Source: Actinomycetales bacterium | Lineage (GTDB): Bacteria; Actinomycetota; Actinomycetes; Actinomycetales; Microbacteriaceae | DNA: 64,000 nucleotides | Assembly: GCA_017308515.1 (NCBI GenBank) | Contig: JAFKEN010000006.1 | Coordinates: forward strand, 726,479-790,478 | Direction of reading: 5' to 3' | Shown: in pieces, positions 57,240 through 64,000 of the stretch | Numbering within the stretch: the stretch's first letter is position 1 | Layout of the letters: each line of letters begins with the position of its first letter | Program-made: the position numbers and the translations under genes | The notes under the pieces: generated by a model | Databases searched by the model: none | What the model was told of the DNA's origin: nothing | What the model saw: only the letters and a program-made list of their open reading frames with translations

Positions 57240-59398
57240 GAGGCGGCCCCGTCGGGTGCCGCCGTCGCGGCAGCGGCGCCGCCCGCATCCGCCGAGCCCG
57301 TCGCGCTCGGGGCGGTCTCGCCCTGCGCCTGGATCGCCGTGATCGCGATCGTGTTGACGATGTCGCGCACGAGCGCCCCGCGGCTCAGGTCGTTGACCGG
57401 CTTCGCGAGGCCCTGCAGCACCGGCCCGATCGCCACCGCACCCGCCGAGCGCTGCACCGCCTTGTAGGTGTTGTTGCCCGTGTTGAGGTCGGGGAAGACG
57501 AACACGGTCGCGCGCCCCGCGACGTCGGAGCCCGGCATCTTGCTGCGGCCCACGTCGGGGTCGGCGGCCGCGTCGTACTGGATCGGCCCGGCGACCGGCA
57601 GCTCGGGCGCGCGCTCGCGCACGAGCGCGGTCGCGGCGCGCACCTTCTCGACCTCCGCGCCCGAGCCCGACTCCCCGGTCGAGTAGCTGAGCATCGCGAC
57701 GCGCGGCTCGACGCCGAAGCGGCGCGCGGTCGCCGCGGAGCTGATCGCGATGTCGGCGAGCTGCTCGGCGGTCGGCTCGGGGATCACCGCGCAGTCGCCG
57801 TAGACGAGCACCCGGTCGGCGAGCGCCATGAGGAACACGCTCGAGACGACCGAGACGCCGGGGGAGGTCTTGATGGTCTCGAAGGAGGGGCGGATGGTGT
57901 GGGCCGTGGTGTGCGCGGCCCCCGAGACCATGCCGTCGGCGAGCCCGTCGTAGACCATCATCGTGCCGAAGTACGAGACGTCGAGCACCGTCTCGGCGGC
58001 GCGCTCGGGGGTCATGCCCTTGTGGGCGCGCAGGCGCTGGTACTCCTCGGCGAAGCGCGGGTGCAGCTCGGGGTCGTCGGTCGACAGCACCGCGGTGTCG
58101 CCGAGATCGACGCCGAGCTCGGCGGCGCGTGAGCGCACGGCGGCCTCGTCGCCGAGGATCGTGAGCCGGGCGATGCCGCGCTGCACGACGATGCCGGCGG
58201 CGCGCAGGATCCGGTCGTCGTCGCCCTCCGGCAGCACGATGTGCCGGCGGTCGGCGCGCGCCCGCTGCACGAGCGAGTGCTCGAAGCGCGCCGGGGTCAT
58301 GACGTCGCTCGGCGCGAGCTTGAGGCGGCGCACCAGCTCGGGCCCGTCGACGTGCCGCTCGAACAGGCCGAGGGCGAGCGCGAGCTTCTGCGGTGAGTCG
58401 GCCGCGAGGCGGCTGTGCACGCGCGAGAGCCGCACGCTCGTGTCGAAGGTGCCGAGCTCGGTGCGCGCGACCGGCAGGTGGGTGTCGAGCCCGTCGAGCA
58501 CGCCCGCGATCGCGGGCGCGACCGGGAACCCGCCGTTGAGCAGGATCCCGGCGAGCGAGGGGTAGGTCTGCGAGAGGTGCGCGACGACCGTGCCCACGAG
58601 CACGTCGGAACGGTCGCCCGGCACGACGACGACCGCGCCCTCGAGCAGGCGCGGCAGCACGTTCTCCAGGCTCATCGCGGCCACGACCGTGCCTGTCACC
58701 GGCCGCTCGAGCAGCTCGGCGTCACCGCGCAGCAGCTCGGCGTCGGTCGCGGCGAAGACGTCGCGCAGCAGCGGCGCCACGAGCACCGGATCCTCGGGGA
58801 TCGCCCAGCCGCCCACGCCCTCCGGCAGCGTCCGCGTGAGAGCCTCGCGCACCGCGTCGACCGCGTCGGGCTCGACCCGGTTGGCGATGACCGCCGCCAC
58901 CTCCGCATGCACGGCGTGCAGCTCGGCGACAGCGAGCGCGGCGGCCTCGGCGACGGCCTCCGGCGAGCGGGGGGCGTCGTCGTCCGGGCGCTGCCCGCGC
59001 ACCACGGCCACCGCGGTCGCGGCGAGGTCGGCGGCGATGCGGCCGTTGACGCCCAGCTCGGTGGGGGATCCCACGTCGGTGTAGTCGCTGCCCATGATCA
59101 CGACCGCGTCGCAGCGGCTCTCGATCGCGGCGAAGCGCTCGACGATGCGGGCGAGGGCGCCCTCGAGGTCGTCGTGCACCTCGGCGTAGCCGACGCCCAC
59201 GCACTCGGCGTACTCGAGCTCGGCGCTCGCGCGCGACAGCAGCAGCTCGAGGATGTAGTCGTGGCTCTCGTCGCGCGCGATCGGCCGGAACACGCCGACC
59301 CGGTCGACGGTGCGGGTGAGCTCCTCGAGCAGGCCGAGCGCGACGGTCGACTTGCCGGTGCCGCCCTCGGCGGAGGTGACGTAGATGCGGGTCGTCAC
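57236..59398 (-). CDS. pta: Phosphate acetyltransferase, long form with BioD-like N-terminal domain
   Basis: A 720-residue enzyme converting acetyl-CoA to acetyl phosphate. The first 340 residues are a P-loop, BioD-like domain (TSAEGGTGKSTVALGL) and a DRTGG-type segment, a regulatory region of long Pta proteins. The catalytic PTA_PTB domain (about 385-700) has LPEGDDDRILRA, GMVSGAAHTTAHTIRPS and MLSYSTGESGSG. The GTG start lies three bases after the stop of the response regulator, so Pta expression depends on the devS-devR promoter unless an internal one exists. Confidence 0.95.
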   Translation of the reverse strand: MTTRIYVTSAEGGTGKSTVALGLLEELTRTVDRVGVFRPIARDESHDYILELLLSRASAELEYAECVGVGYAEVHDDLEGALARIVERFAAIESRCDAVVIMGSDYTDVGSPTELGVNGRIAADLAATAVAVVRGQRPDDDAPRSPEAVAEAAALAVAELHAVHAEVAAVIANRVEPDAVDAVREALTRTLPEGVGGWAIPEDPVLVAPLLRDVFAATDAELLRGDAELLERPVTGTVVAAMSLENVLPRLLEGAVVVVPGDRSDVLVGTVVAHLSQTYPSLAGILLNGGFPVAPAIAGVLDGLDTHLPVARTELGTFDTSVRLSRVHSRLAADSPQKLALALGLFERHVDGPELVRRLKLAPSDVMTPARFEHSLVQRARADRRHIVLPEGDDDRILRAAGIVVQRGIARLTILGDEAAVRSRAAELGVDLGDTAVLSTDDPELHPRFAEEYQRLRAHKGMTPERAAETVLDVSYFGTMMVYDGLADGMVSGAAHTTAHTIRPSFETIKTSPGVSVVSSVFLMALADRVLVYGDCAVIPEPTAEQLADIAISSAATARRFGVEPRVAMLSYSTGESGSGAEVEKVRAATALVRERAPELPVAGPIQYDAAADPDVGRSKMPGSDVAGRATVFVFPDLNTGNNTYKAVQRSAGAVAIGPVLQGLAKPVNDLSRGALVRDIVNTIAITAIQAQGETAPSATGSADAGGAAAATAAPDGAAS

Positions 59399-59401
59399 GG
59401 C

Positions 59402-60049
59402 TCAGCGCTCGCGCTGGCGGTGCTCGGCGCCGTAGACGGCCGCCTGGGTGCGCCGCTCCATGCCGAGCTTGGCGAGCAGGCCGGAGACATAGTTCTTCAC
59501 GGTCTTCTCGGCCAGCTCGAGCCGCTCGCCGATCTGGCGGTTAGTGAGACCGTCGGCGATCAGCTCGAGCACCTGGCGCTCCCGGAGGGTCAGGTCGGGT
59601 TCGTCGGACCGCGACGCCGGCGCACCGACGGAGGCGCCGACCGAGGCGACCACCTTCGCGGCGAGCCCGCGCGGCAGCAGCGACTCGCCGCGCGCGACGC
59701 GGCGGATGCCCTCGAGCAGGTTCTGCCCGCGGATGTCCTTCAGCACGTAGCCGTCGGCGCCGGCGAGCACGGCCGAGGTGGCGGCCTCGTCGTCGTCGTA
59801 GGCGGTCAGCATGATGCAGCGCAGCTCGGGGTTGCTCGACTTGAGGGTGCGGCACAGGTCGATGCCGCTGCCGTCGGGCAGGCGCACGTCGAGCACGACG
59901 ACCTCGGGCGAGGTCGCGGCGATGCGCGCGGGGGCGCGCCCGACCGAGTCGGCCTCGCCCACCACCTCGAGATCGCGCTCCGCGTCGATCAGCTCCGCAA
60001 TGCCGCGTCGCACGATCTCGTGATCGTCCACCAGGAACACCCGGGTCAT
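59402..60049 (-). CDS. devR: DevR/DosR-like response regulator
   Basis: A 215-residue NarL-family regulator. The receiver has DDH at 8-10 and phospho-acceptor Asp54 in VVLDVRLPDGSG. The LuxR-type helix-turn-helix (about 155-210) contains EKTVKNYVSGLLAKLGM followed by ERRTQAAV, essentially that of mycobacterial DosR including the DNA-contacting Lys and Asn residues. It therefore probably reads a DosR-type box, and one exists upstream of the operon. ATG 60049 overlaps the kinase stop. Confidence 0.9.
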   Translation of the reverse strand: MTRVFLVDDHEIVRRGIAELIDAERDLEVVGEADSVGRAPARIAATSPEVVVLDVRLPDGSGIDLCRTLKSSNPELRCIMLTAYDDDEAATSAVLAGADGYVLKDIRGQNLLEGIRRVARGESLLPRGLAAKVVASVGASVGAPASRSDEPDLTLRERQVLELIADGLTNRQIGERLELAEKTVKNYVSGLLAKLGMERRTQAAVYGAEHRQRER

Positions 60050-61773
60050 GTCGTGCCCTCCTCCTCGGCGATCTCCGCCGTCCACCGTGCGCGGGTGCCC
60101 CCGTCGTCGCGGGCCTCGAGCGTGAAATCCCCGCCGTGGGCGAGGGCGCGCTCGCGCAGGTTCGCGAGGCCGCTCGCGCGGGCGACCCCCGGATCCACGC
60201 CCACCCCGTCGTCGTCGACGGTCACCGCGAGCCGGTCGCCCTCGATCGCGAGCGCGAGCTCGACCTCGGAGGCGGCCGCGTGCCGCGCCACGTTGGCGAG
60301 GGTCTCGCGCACGACGGCGACGACGTCGTCGGCGAGGGCGCCCGTGGCGTGCAGGTCGATCGGGCCGGCGAAGCTCACCCGCGGGCGCAGCCCCAGCGCC
60401 GGGGTCGACTCGGCGACCACGTCGAGCACCCGTCGGCGCAGCGACGCTCCCTCGCCCCGGTCGTCGTGCGCGAGGGCGAAGATCGCGGTGCGGATCTCGG
60501 CGATCGCCGCGTCGATGGCCTCCACCTGGGCGTGCACCGACTCGCGCACCTCGGGGTGGCGGGAGGCGACGGCCTGCAACGCGAGCCCCGAGCCGAACAG
60601 CCGCTGGATCACGTGGTCGTGCAGGTCGCGCGCGATCCGGCTGCGATCGTCGATGATCCGCAGCCGCTCGCGGTCGGCGCGCGCCCGGCTCAGCTCGATC
60701 GCGACGCCGGCCTGGCTCGCGAAGTCGGAGGCCATCTCGAGCTCGGCGGCGTCGAACCGCGCCGCGCCGACGGCGCGCGAGACGAGCAGCACGCCGAGCT
60801 GCTCCTCGGCGGCGCGTAAGGGCAGCGCGATCGTCGGCCCGAGCGGGGCGGCGCCCTCCACGGGGATGCCGGGCTGCGATCCGTCGGAGGCGGCCAGCAT
60901 GCCGGTCGACAGCGCCCGCTCGGCGAGGGTCCCTGCGCGGGCGAAGCTGCGCCCGACGAGATCGGCGCCTCCCTCGCCGCGCGCGATCTCGACCCGCAGC
61001 GTCGGATCCTGCTCGGCGAGGGCGGCGGCGGGGTCGTCGGGCACGACCACCGCGATGAGGTCGGCGCCGACGACGGCCGCGAGCCGCTCGGCGATCACCG
61101 CGAGGGCGTTGTCGTCGGCGCCGGAGAGCAGCGCCTGGGTCACCTCGGCGAGCGCGACGCTCCAGCGCTCGCGGCGCAGGGTCGCGTCGTAGAGGCGGGC
61201 GTTCTCGATCGCGATGCCGGCGCTCGCGGCGAGCGAGGAGACGAGCTCCTCGTCCTCCGCGGTGAACGCACCCGCGCGGGGGTTGGCGAGGTAGAGGTTG
61301 CCGAAGACCTCGTCGCGCACCCGGATCGGCACGCCGAGGAAGGCGTCCATCGCCGGGTGGGCGGCGGGGAACCCGGCCGAACGGGGATCCTCGCCCAGGT
61401 GCGCGAGCCGGATCGGCGCAGCGGTGTCGATCACCGCGCCCAGCAGGCCCAGCCCGCGCGGCGGGGGCCCGATCCGCGCGACCTCGGCGTCGGGGATGCC
61501 GACGTGGAGGAACCGCTCGAGCCCGCCGTCGGGGGAGATGACCCCGAGGGCGCCGTATTCGGCGTCGACGAGCTCGACCGCCGCCTCGGCGATGCGGTGC
61601 AGCACCTGATCGAGGTCGAGCTGTTCGACGATGACCCGGTTCGCCCGCAGCAGGTGGCGCAGCCGACCCTGCGTGCGCAGCACCTTCTCGGCGTGCGCGA
61701 CGAGGTCGTGGAGCGTGTCCTCGAGTTCGGAGCGCGGAGCATCCGGGAACGCGAGGCGGTCGTCCTCGGGCAC
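60046..61773 (-). CDS. devS: DevS/DosS-like sensor histidine kinase with two GAF domains
   Basis: A 575-residue soluble kinase: GAF domains at about 50-190 and 200-345, HisKA_3 with RIARDLHDHVIQRLFGSGLA (His385), and HATPase with ETLANVARHAAASEVEL and DDDGVGVDP. DosS and DosT of mycobacteria have the same layout and sense oxygen, NO and CO by a heme in the first GAF; whether a heme histidine is present here cannot be decided without alignment. GTG 61773 has GGGAGAG upstream. TACAAT stands upstream as -10. Confidence 0.88.
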   Translation of the reverse strand: MPEDDRLAFPDAPRSELEDTLHDLVAHAEKVLRTQGRLRHLLRANRVIVEQLDLDQVLHRIAEAAVELVDAEYGALGVISPDGGLERFLHVGIPDAEVARIGPPPRGLGLLGAVIDTAAPIRLAHLGEDPRSAGFPAAHPAMDAFLGVPIRVRDEVFGNLYLANPRAGAFTAEDEELVSSLAASAGIAIENARLYDATLRRERWSVALAEVTQALLSGADDNALAVIAERLAAVVGADLIAVVVPDDPAAALAEQDPTLRVEIARGEGGADLVGRSFARAGTLAERALSTGMLAASDGSQPGIPVEGAAPLGPTIALPLRAAEEQLGVLLVSRAVGAARFDAAELEMASDFASQAGVAIELSRARADRERLRIIDDRSRIARDLHDHVIQRLFGSGLALQAVASRHPEVRESVHAQVEAIDAAIAEIRTAIFALAHDDRGEGASLRRRVLDVVAESTPALGLRPRVSFAGPIDLHATGALADDVVAVVRETLANVARHAAASEVELALAIEGDRLAVTVDDDGVGVDPGVARASGLANLRERALAHGGDFTLEARDDGGTRARWTAEIAEEEGTT

Positions 61774-61794
61774 GGTGGCTCTCCCTCCCCGGCG

Positions 61795-61800
61795 ATTGTA
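61795..61800 (-). promoter_or_regulatory. -10 element of the devS-devR-pta-ackA operon
   Basis: TACAAT on the minus strand is one of the closest matches to the sigma-70-type consensus in the window. A start near 61788 would give a leader of about 15 bases containing the ribosome-binding site. Confidence 0.6.
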
Positions 61801-61819
61801 CGGGCGCCCCTCGTGCCGC

Positions 61820-61839
61820 GGCGGGACCTTCGCCCCTGA
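61820..61839. promoter_or_regulatory. DevR/DosR-box-like palindrome
   Basis: GGGACCTTCGCCCC (61823-61836) matches 11 of the 14 core positions of the mycobacterial DosR box (GGGACTWWAGTCCC). Its centre is about 41.5 bases upstream of the predicted devS start, the usual site for an activator overlapping -35, and about 42 bases upstream of a start implied by GAGGAT (61860-61865) before the stress-protein gene. Confidence 0.55.
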
Positions 61840-61891
61840 TCCCGCCCCGCCCCGCCGCCGAGGATCGGAGCACCCGAGGGAGGGATCGTCC

Positions 61892-62731
61892 ATGGCTCGT
61901 CGCTATCTCGTGGGCGTCGACGGCTCCGCCCCGAGCCTCGCGGCGCTCGACTGGGCGCTGCGCCGCGCCCGGCAGAGTTCCGCGCCGCTCGTGCTCGTGC
62001 ACGTGACCGAGGGCGCCGACGCCCCGCACGAGGGGCCGGCGCGCTCGGCCGAAGCCGGCCGCGCGCTGCTCGACGGCGAACTCGAGCGGGTGCGCGCCCT
62101 CGGTGTCGAGGTGAGCGCGACGCAGCCCGAGGGCTCGCTCGCCTGGGCCCTCGGCGACCTGGCCGAACCCGACGACGTCGTCGTCGTGGGCACCCACAAG
62201 ACCGGGTACCTCCACGGCCGCGTGCTCGGCTCGCGCAGCGTGCAGATCGCGCTCGCCGTGCGCGCGAGCGTCGTCGCCGTGCCCGAGGTCGACCTCCGCT
62301 TCCGCCGCGGCATCGTCGCGGGCGTCGACCGGTTGGAGACCGCGGGCGAGATCGGCCGCGCCGCGGCGGAGGAGGCCCAGGCGCGCGGCGAGGAGCTCAC
62401 CCTGCTCGAGGCGGTGCCGAACTCCGCGGTGCGCCGCGACGAACTGCCGATCGCGCGCGCGGCGCAGGAGGCCGCGCGCGCGGCGCCCGGGCTCGTGATC
62501 CGGTCGCGGGTCTCGACCCGACCCCCCGCGGAGGCGCTGCTCGACGCGGCCCGCGACAAGGCCCTGCTCGTGCTCGGACCGGGCTCGCTCGACGCGACGC
62601 GATCGCCGATCGGCTCGGTGCTGCACGATGTGCTGCTGAACGTGACGGCGCCCGTGCTCGTCGTGCGCCCCTCGGGCGCGCTCGTGGCGGCGCCCGCCGG
62701 GGAGGGGGCCGCGTCGTGGCGGGCGAGCTGA
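61892..62731 (+). CDS. Tandem universal stress protein
   Basis: A 279-residue protein of two Usp domains. Domain one (about 1-130) starts YLVGVDGSAPSLAALDWALRRA and has the ATP-binding pattern VVGTHKTGYLHGRVLGSRSVQ. Domain two (about 138-262) ends SPIGSVLHDVLLNVTAPVLVVRP with a less canonical nucleotide loop. Tandem Usp proteins are typical members of the mycobacterial hypoxia (DosR) regulon, and this gene is divergent from devS across the DevR-like box. GAGGGAGGGAT precedes the ATG. Confidence 0.92.
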   Translation: MARRYLVGVDGSAPSLAALDWALRRARQSSAPLVLVHVTEGADAPHEGPARSAEAGRALLDGELERVRALGVEVSATQPEGSLAWALGDLAEPDDVVVVGTHKTGYLHGRVLGSRSVQIALAVRASVVAVPEVDLRFRRGIVAGVDRLETAGEIGRAAAEEAQARGEELTLLEAVPNSAVRRDELPIARAAQEAARAAPGLVIRSRVSTRPPAEALLDAARDKALLVLGPGSLDATRSPIGSVLHDVLLNVTAPVLVVRPSGALVAAPAGEGAASWRAS

Positions 62732-63123
62732 CGGGCGACCTCACGGTCGAGGAGTGCTGGGCGCGGCTCGGCGAGCGCGGCGTCGGCCGGCTCGCGGTCG
62801 TCGCCGACGACGGCATCCTCATCACCCCGATCGACTACCTCGTGCACGAGGGGGCGCTCTACTTCCGCAGCGCCCCGGGCGACAAGCTCGCGGCTCTCGC
62901 GGTGCGCCCGGAGGTCGCGCTCGAGGCGGAGGGCCACGCCGGGCACCGCCGCTGGACCGTGCTCGTCAGCGGCCTCGCGCGCCGCCTCGACGCCGACGAC
63001 GAGATCGCGGCCTCGGGCGTGGCCGAACTGCGCACGACCGTCGCCGGCGAGCGCGACAACTTCGTGCGGATCGACGCGCGCCGGGTGACCGGGCGGCGCT
63101 TCGTCGAGCGCGGCGCTCTCTAG
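62716..63123 (+). CDS. PNPOx-like split-barrel flavoprotein
   Basis: A 135-residue protein of the PPOX-class FMN family: LTVEECWARLGERGVGRLAVV, ITPIDYLVHEGALYFRSAPGDKLAAL (FMN-phosphate region) and RRWTVLVSGLARRL. Several small proteins of this kind belong to hypoxia regulons in mycobacteria and bind FMN, F420 or heme. It overlaps the stress-protein gene by 16 bp, with GGAGGGGG before GTG 62716, so both are co-expressed. Confidence 0.85.
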   Translation: MAGELTGDLTVEECWARLGERGVGRLAVVADDGILITPIDYLVHEGALYFRSAPGDKLAALAVRPEVALEAEGHAGHRRWTVLVSGLARRLDADDEIAASGVAELRTTVAGERDNFVRIDARRVTGRRFVERGAL

Positions 63124-63169
63124 GCGCGGGCCTCGGCGCAGGCGCGCCCTCGGGGAGCGCGGGCCTCGG
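63124..63169. repeat. Direct repeat of 13 bp downstream of the flavoprotein gene
   Basis: GCGCGGGCCTCGG occurs at 63124-63136 and 63157-63169, 33 bases apart, in the short gap between two convergent genes. Its significance is unknown. Confidence 0.5.
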
Positions 63170-63199
63170 GTCGACGCGGGCCGCAGGCGGACGCGAGCC

Positions 63200-64000
63200 T
63201 CAGGCGAACGCGGGCAGCGCGAGCGCGACCGCGGGGCCGGCGAGCAGCCCGGCGGCCGCGAGCACGAGCCCGGTCCGCGCGAGGCGCGGCAGCGGCCGGG
63301 GGGCGCGCAGCCGGCCGGAACGCTCGGCGACGAGCGCGCTCGTGACCCCGGTCTCGGCCACGCGCACACCCACCCGGTCGACGGCGCGGGCGAGGGCGTC
63401 CGCGCCCGCGCGGCGCGCGGCCTGGTCGTCGGCGACCATCTCCACGAGCGCCGCGACCCGTGCCTCCGCGAGCGCGGCGATCGGGAAGCCCAACAGTGCG
63501 GCGCGCCACGCGCGGAACGCGGTGAGCACGAGGTCGTGGCGCTGCGCCACGTGCGCGCCTTCGTGGGCGACGACCGCGTCGAGCTCGTCGGGGGCGAGGG
63601 CGTCGACGAGGCCCCGCGAGAGCACCGTCACGCTGCCGAGGCCGCGCGGCAGGCAGTAGGCCAGCGGCGCCCGCTCGTCGAGGAGCCGGGTGTCGCGGCG
63701 GGCGGGGTCGGGAGTGGAGAGCACCGTCAGCAGCGCGTGGTGACGTCGACGCTGGGCGGCGATGCGGATCCCGGTGCTCGCGACGTGGGCCGCGAGGTAG
63801 CCCGCGAGCGCGGCGGTCGCGGTCAGCGCGAGCACCGAGCTCGGCGGCAGTTCGAGCCGACCCGCGCGCAGACCCTGCGCGAGCGCGCCGAGGGCCGCGG
63901 GGGCCGAGGCGCCGAGCGGCGCGAGCCCGGCCAGCAGCGGCGCGCCGAGGATCGCGAGCACCCCGGCGAGGGCGACCGCCTGCCACAGCACGAGGGCGGT
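63200..64000 (-). CDS. M56 (BlaR1-like) membrane metallopeptidase, 5' end outside window
   Basis: At least 263 residues to the stop, with the zinc-protease motif VVAHEGAHVAQRHD preceded by LAYCLPRGLGSVTVLSRGLVDAL, and hydrophobic segments before and after (LWQAVALAGVLAILGAPLLAG at the visible N-terminus, LARTGLVLAAAGLLAGPAVALAL at the C-terminus). A GTG occurs at 63991, but relatives have an extra helix before LWQAVALAG and the frame remains open to the window edge, so the true start is probably outside. A BlaI-type repressor gene is often adjacent in such loci. Confidence 0.85.
   Translation of the reverse strand, partial: TALVLWQAVALAGVLAILGAPLLAGLAPLGASAPAALGALAQGLRAGRLELPPSSVLALTATAALAGYLAAHVASTGIRIAAQRRRHHALLTVLSTPDPARRDTRLLDERAPLAYCLPRGLGSVTVLSRGLVDALAPDELDAVVAHEGAHVAQRHDLVLTAFRAWRAALLGFPIAALAEARVAALVEMVADDQAARRAGADALARAVDRVGVRVAETGVTSALVAERSGRLRAPRPLPRLARTGLVLAAAGLLAGPAVALALPAFA

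Noticed and set aside
59402-62626. Continuous 1074-codon minus-strand frame ending in the response regulator
   Set aside because: It passes out of frame through the kinase and antisense to the stress-protein gene. The true start is the ATG at 60049, which overlaps the kinase stop.
1-64000. Mobile elements, phage, CRISPR arrays, toxin-antitoxin or secondary metabolite clusters
   Set aside because: No transposase, integrase, regular spaced repeats, toxin-antitoxin pair or biosynthetic core enzyme was found on either strand.

Overview
The window is high-GC (well above 70 percent by eye) actinobacterial chromosome, most likely from the Microbacteriaceae or a close relative in the Micrococcales. 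The grounds are the codon bias, the many GTG starts and 1-13 bp start/stop overlaps, a PdtaS-type kinase converging on a WhiB1-type protein, a DevS/DevR-type pair, and serA, leuB, a fumarylacetoacetate-hydrolase (FAH)-family gene and gltX in the same order as in mycobacteria. I see no insertion sequence, phage gene, CRISPR array or rRNA. There is one tRNA, and no gene-free stretch exceeds 300 bases.

Layout. (1) 1-4.8 kb: end of a CpaE/MinD-like gene, pdtaS, whiB, a small membrane protein, a peroxiredoxin, tRNA-Lys(CTT) and an MFS exporter. (2) 4.8-11.7 kb: molybdenum. moeZ, moeA, a moaC-moaB fusion and moaE run leftward; a MerR-type/TOBE regulator and modABC run rightward. (3) 11.8-38.1 kb: a large purine and ureide catabolic island. 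It covers xanthine dehydrogenase (FAD subunit plus a fused Fe-S/Mo subunit), XdhC and a MocA-like cytidylyltransferase, guanine deaminase, uricase, HIU hydrolase, OHCU decarboxylase, allantoinase, allantoate amidohydrolase, ureidoglycine-glyoxylate aminotransferase, an HpxZ-HpxY-like fused amidase, a formamidase-like protein, a SufU-like scaffold, an ABC importer, two more amidohydrolases and a cupin regulator. Less expected members are a creatininase-family protein, a FAD oxidase, an SDR, a PNPOx-like flavoprotein and a MetV-MetF-like fusion. Twelve leftward genes (31.0 to 19.2 kb) form a near-continuous tandem array. (4) 38.2-45.7 kb: two membrane proteins, serA, small membrane proteins, leuB, ilvE, an alpha/beta hydrolase and the FAH-family gene. 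(5) 45.7-53.3 kb: a YeiH-type and an EamA transporter and a complete peptide ABC importer, which separate the FAH gene from gltX. (6) 53.5-64 kb: gltX, a cytochrome b561-like protein, ackA and pta beneath a DevS/DevR-like system, a universal stress protein, a flavoprotein and the end of an M56 peptidase.

How it fits together. Region 2 supplies molybdate uptake and most of molybdenum cofactor synthesis (moaA and moaD are not here). Region 3 spends it in xanthine dehydrogenase and continues purine breakdown to ammonia, glyoxylate and glycine. In region 6 the sensor-regulator pair appears to drive its own operon, which continues into pta-ackA, suggesting acetate fermentation under low oxygen.

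Regulatory signals. Many start codons lie exactly 6-8 bases after a TANNNT-like -10 hexamer with no ribosome-binding site, the signature of leaderless mRNAs. A 16-bp motif resembling a GlnR box precedes both the long catabolic array and the xanthine dehydrogenase operon. A DevR-box-like palindrome lies between devS and the stress-protein gene.
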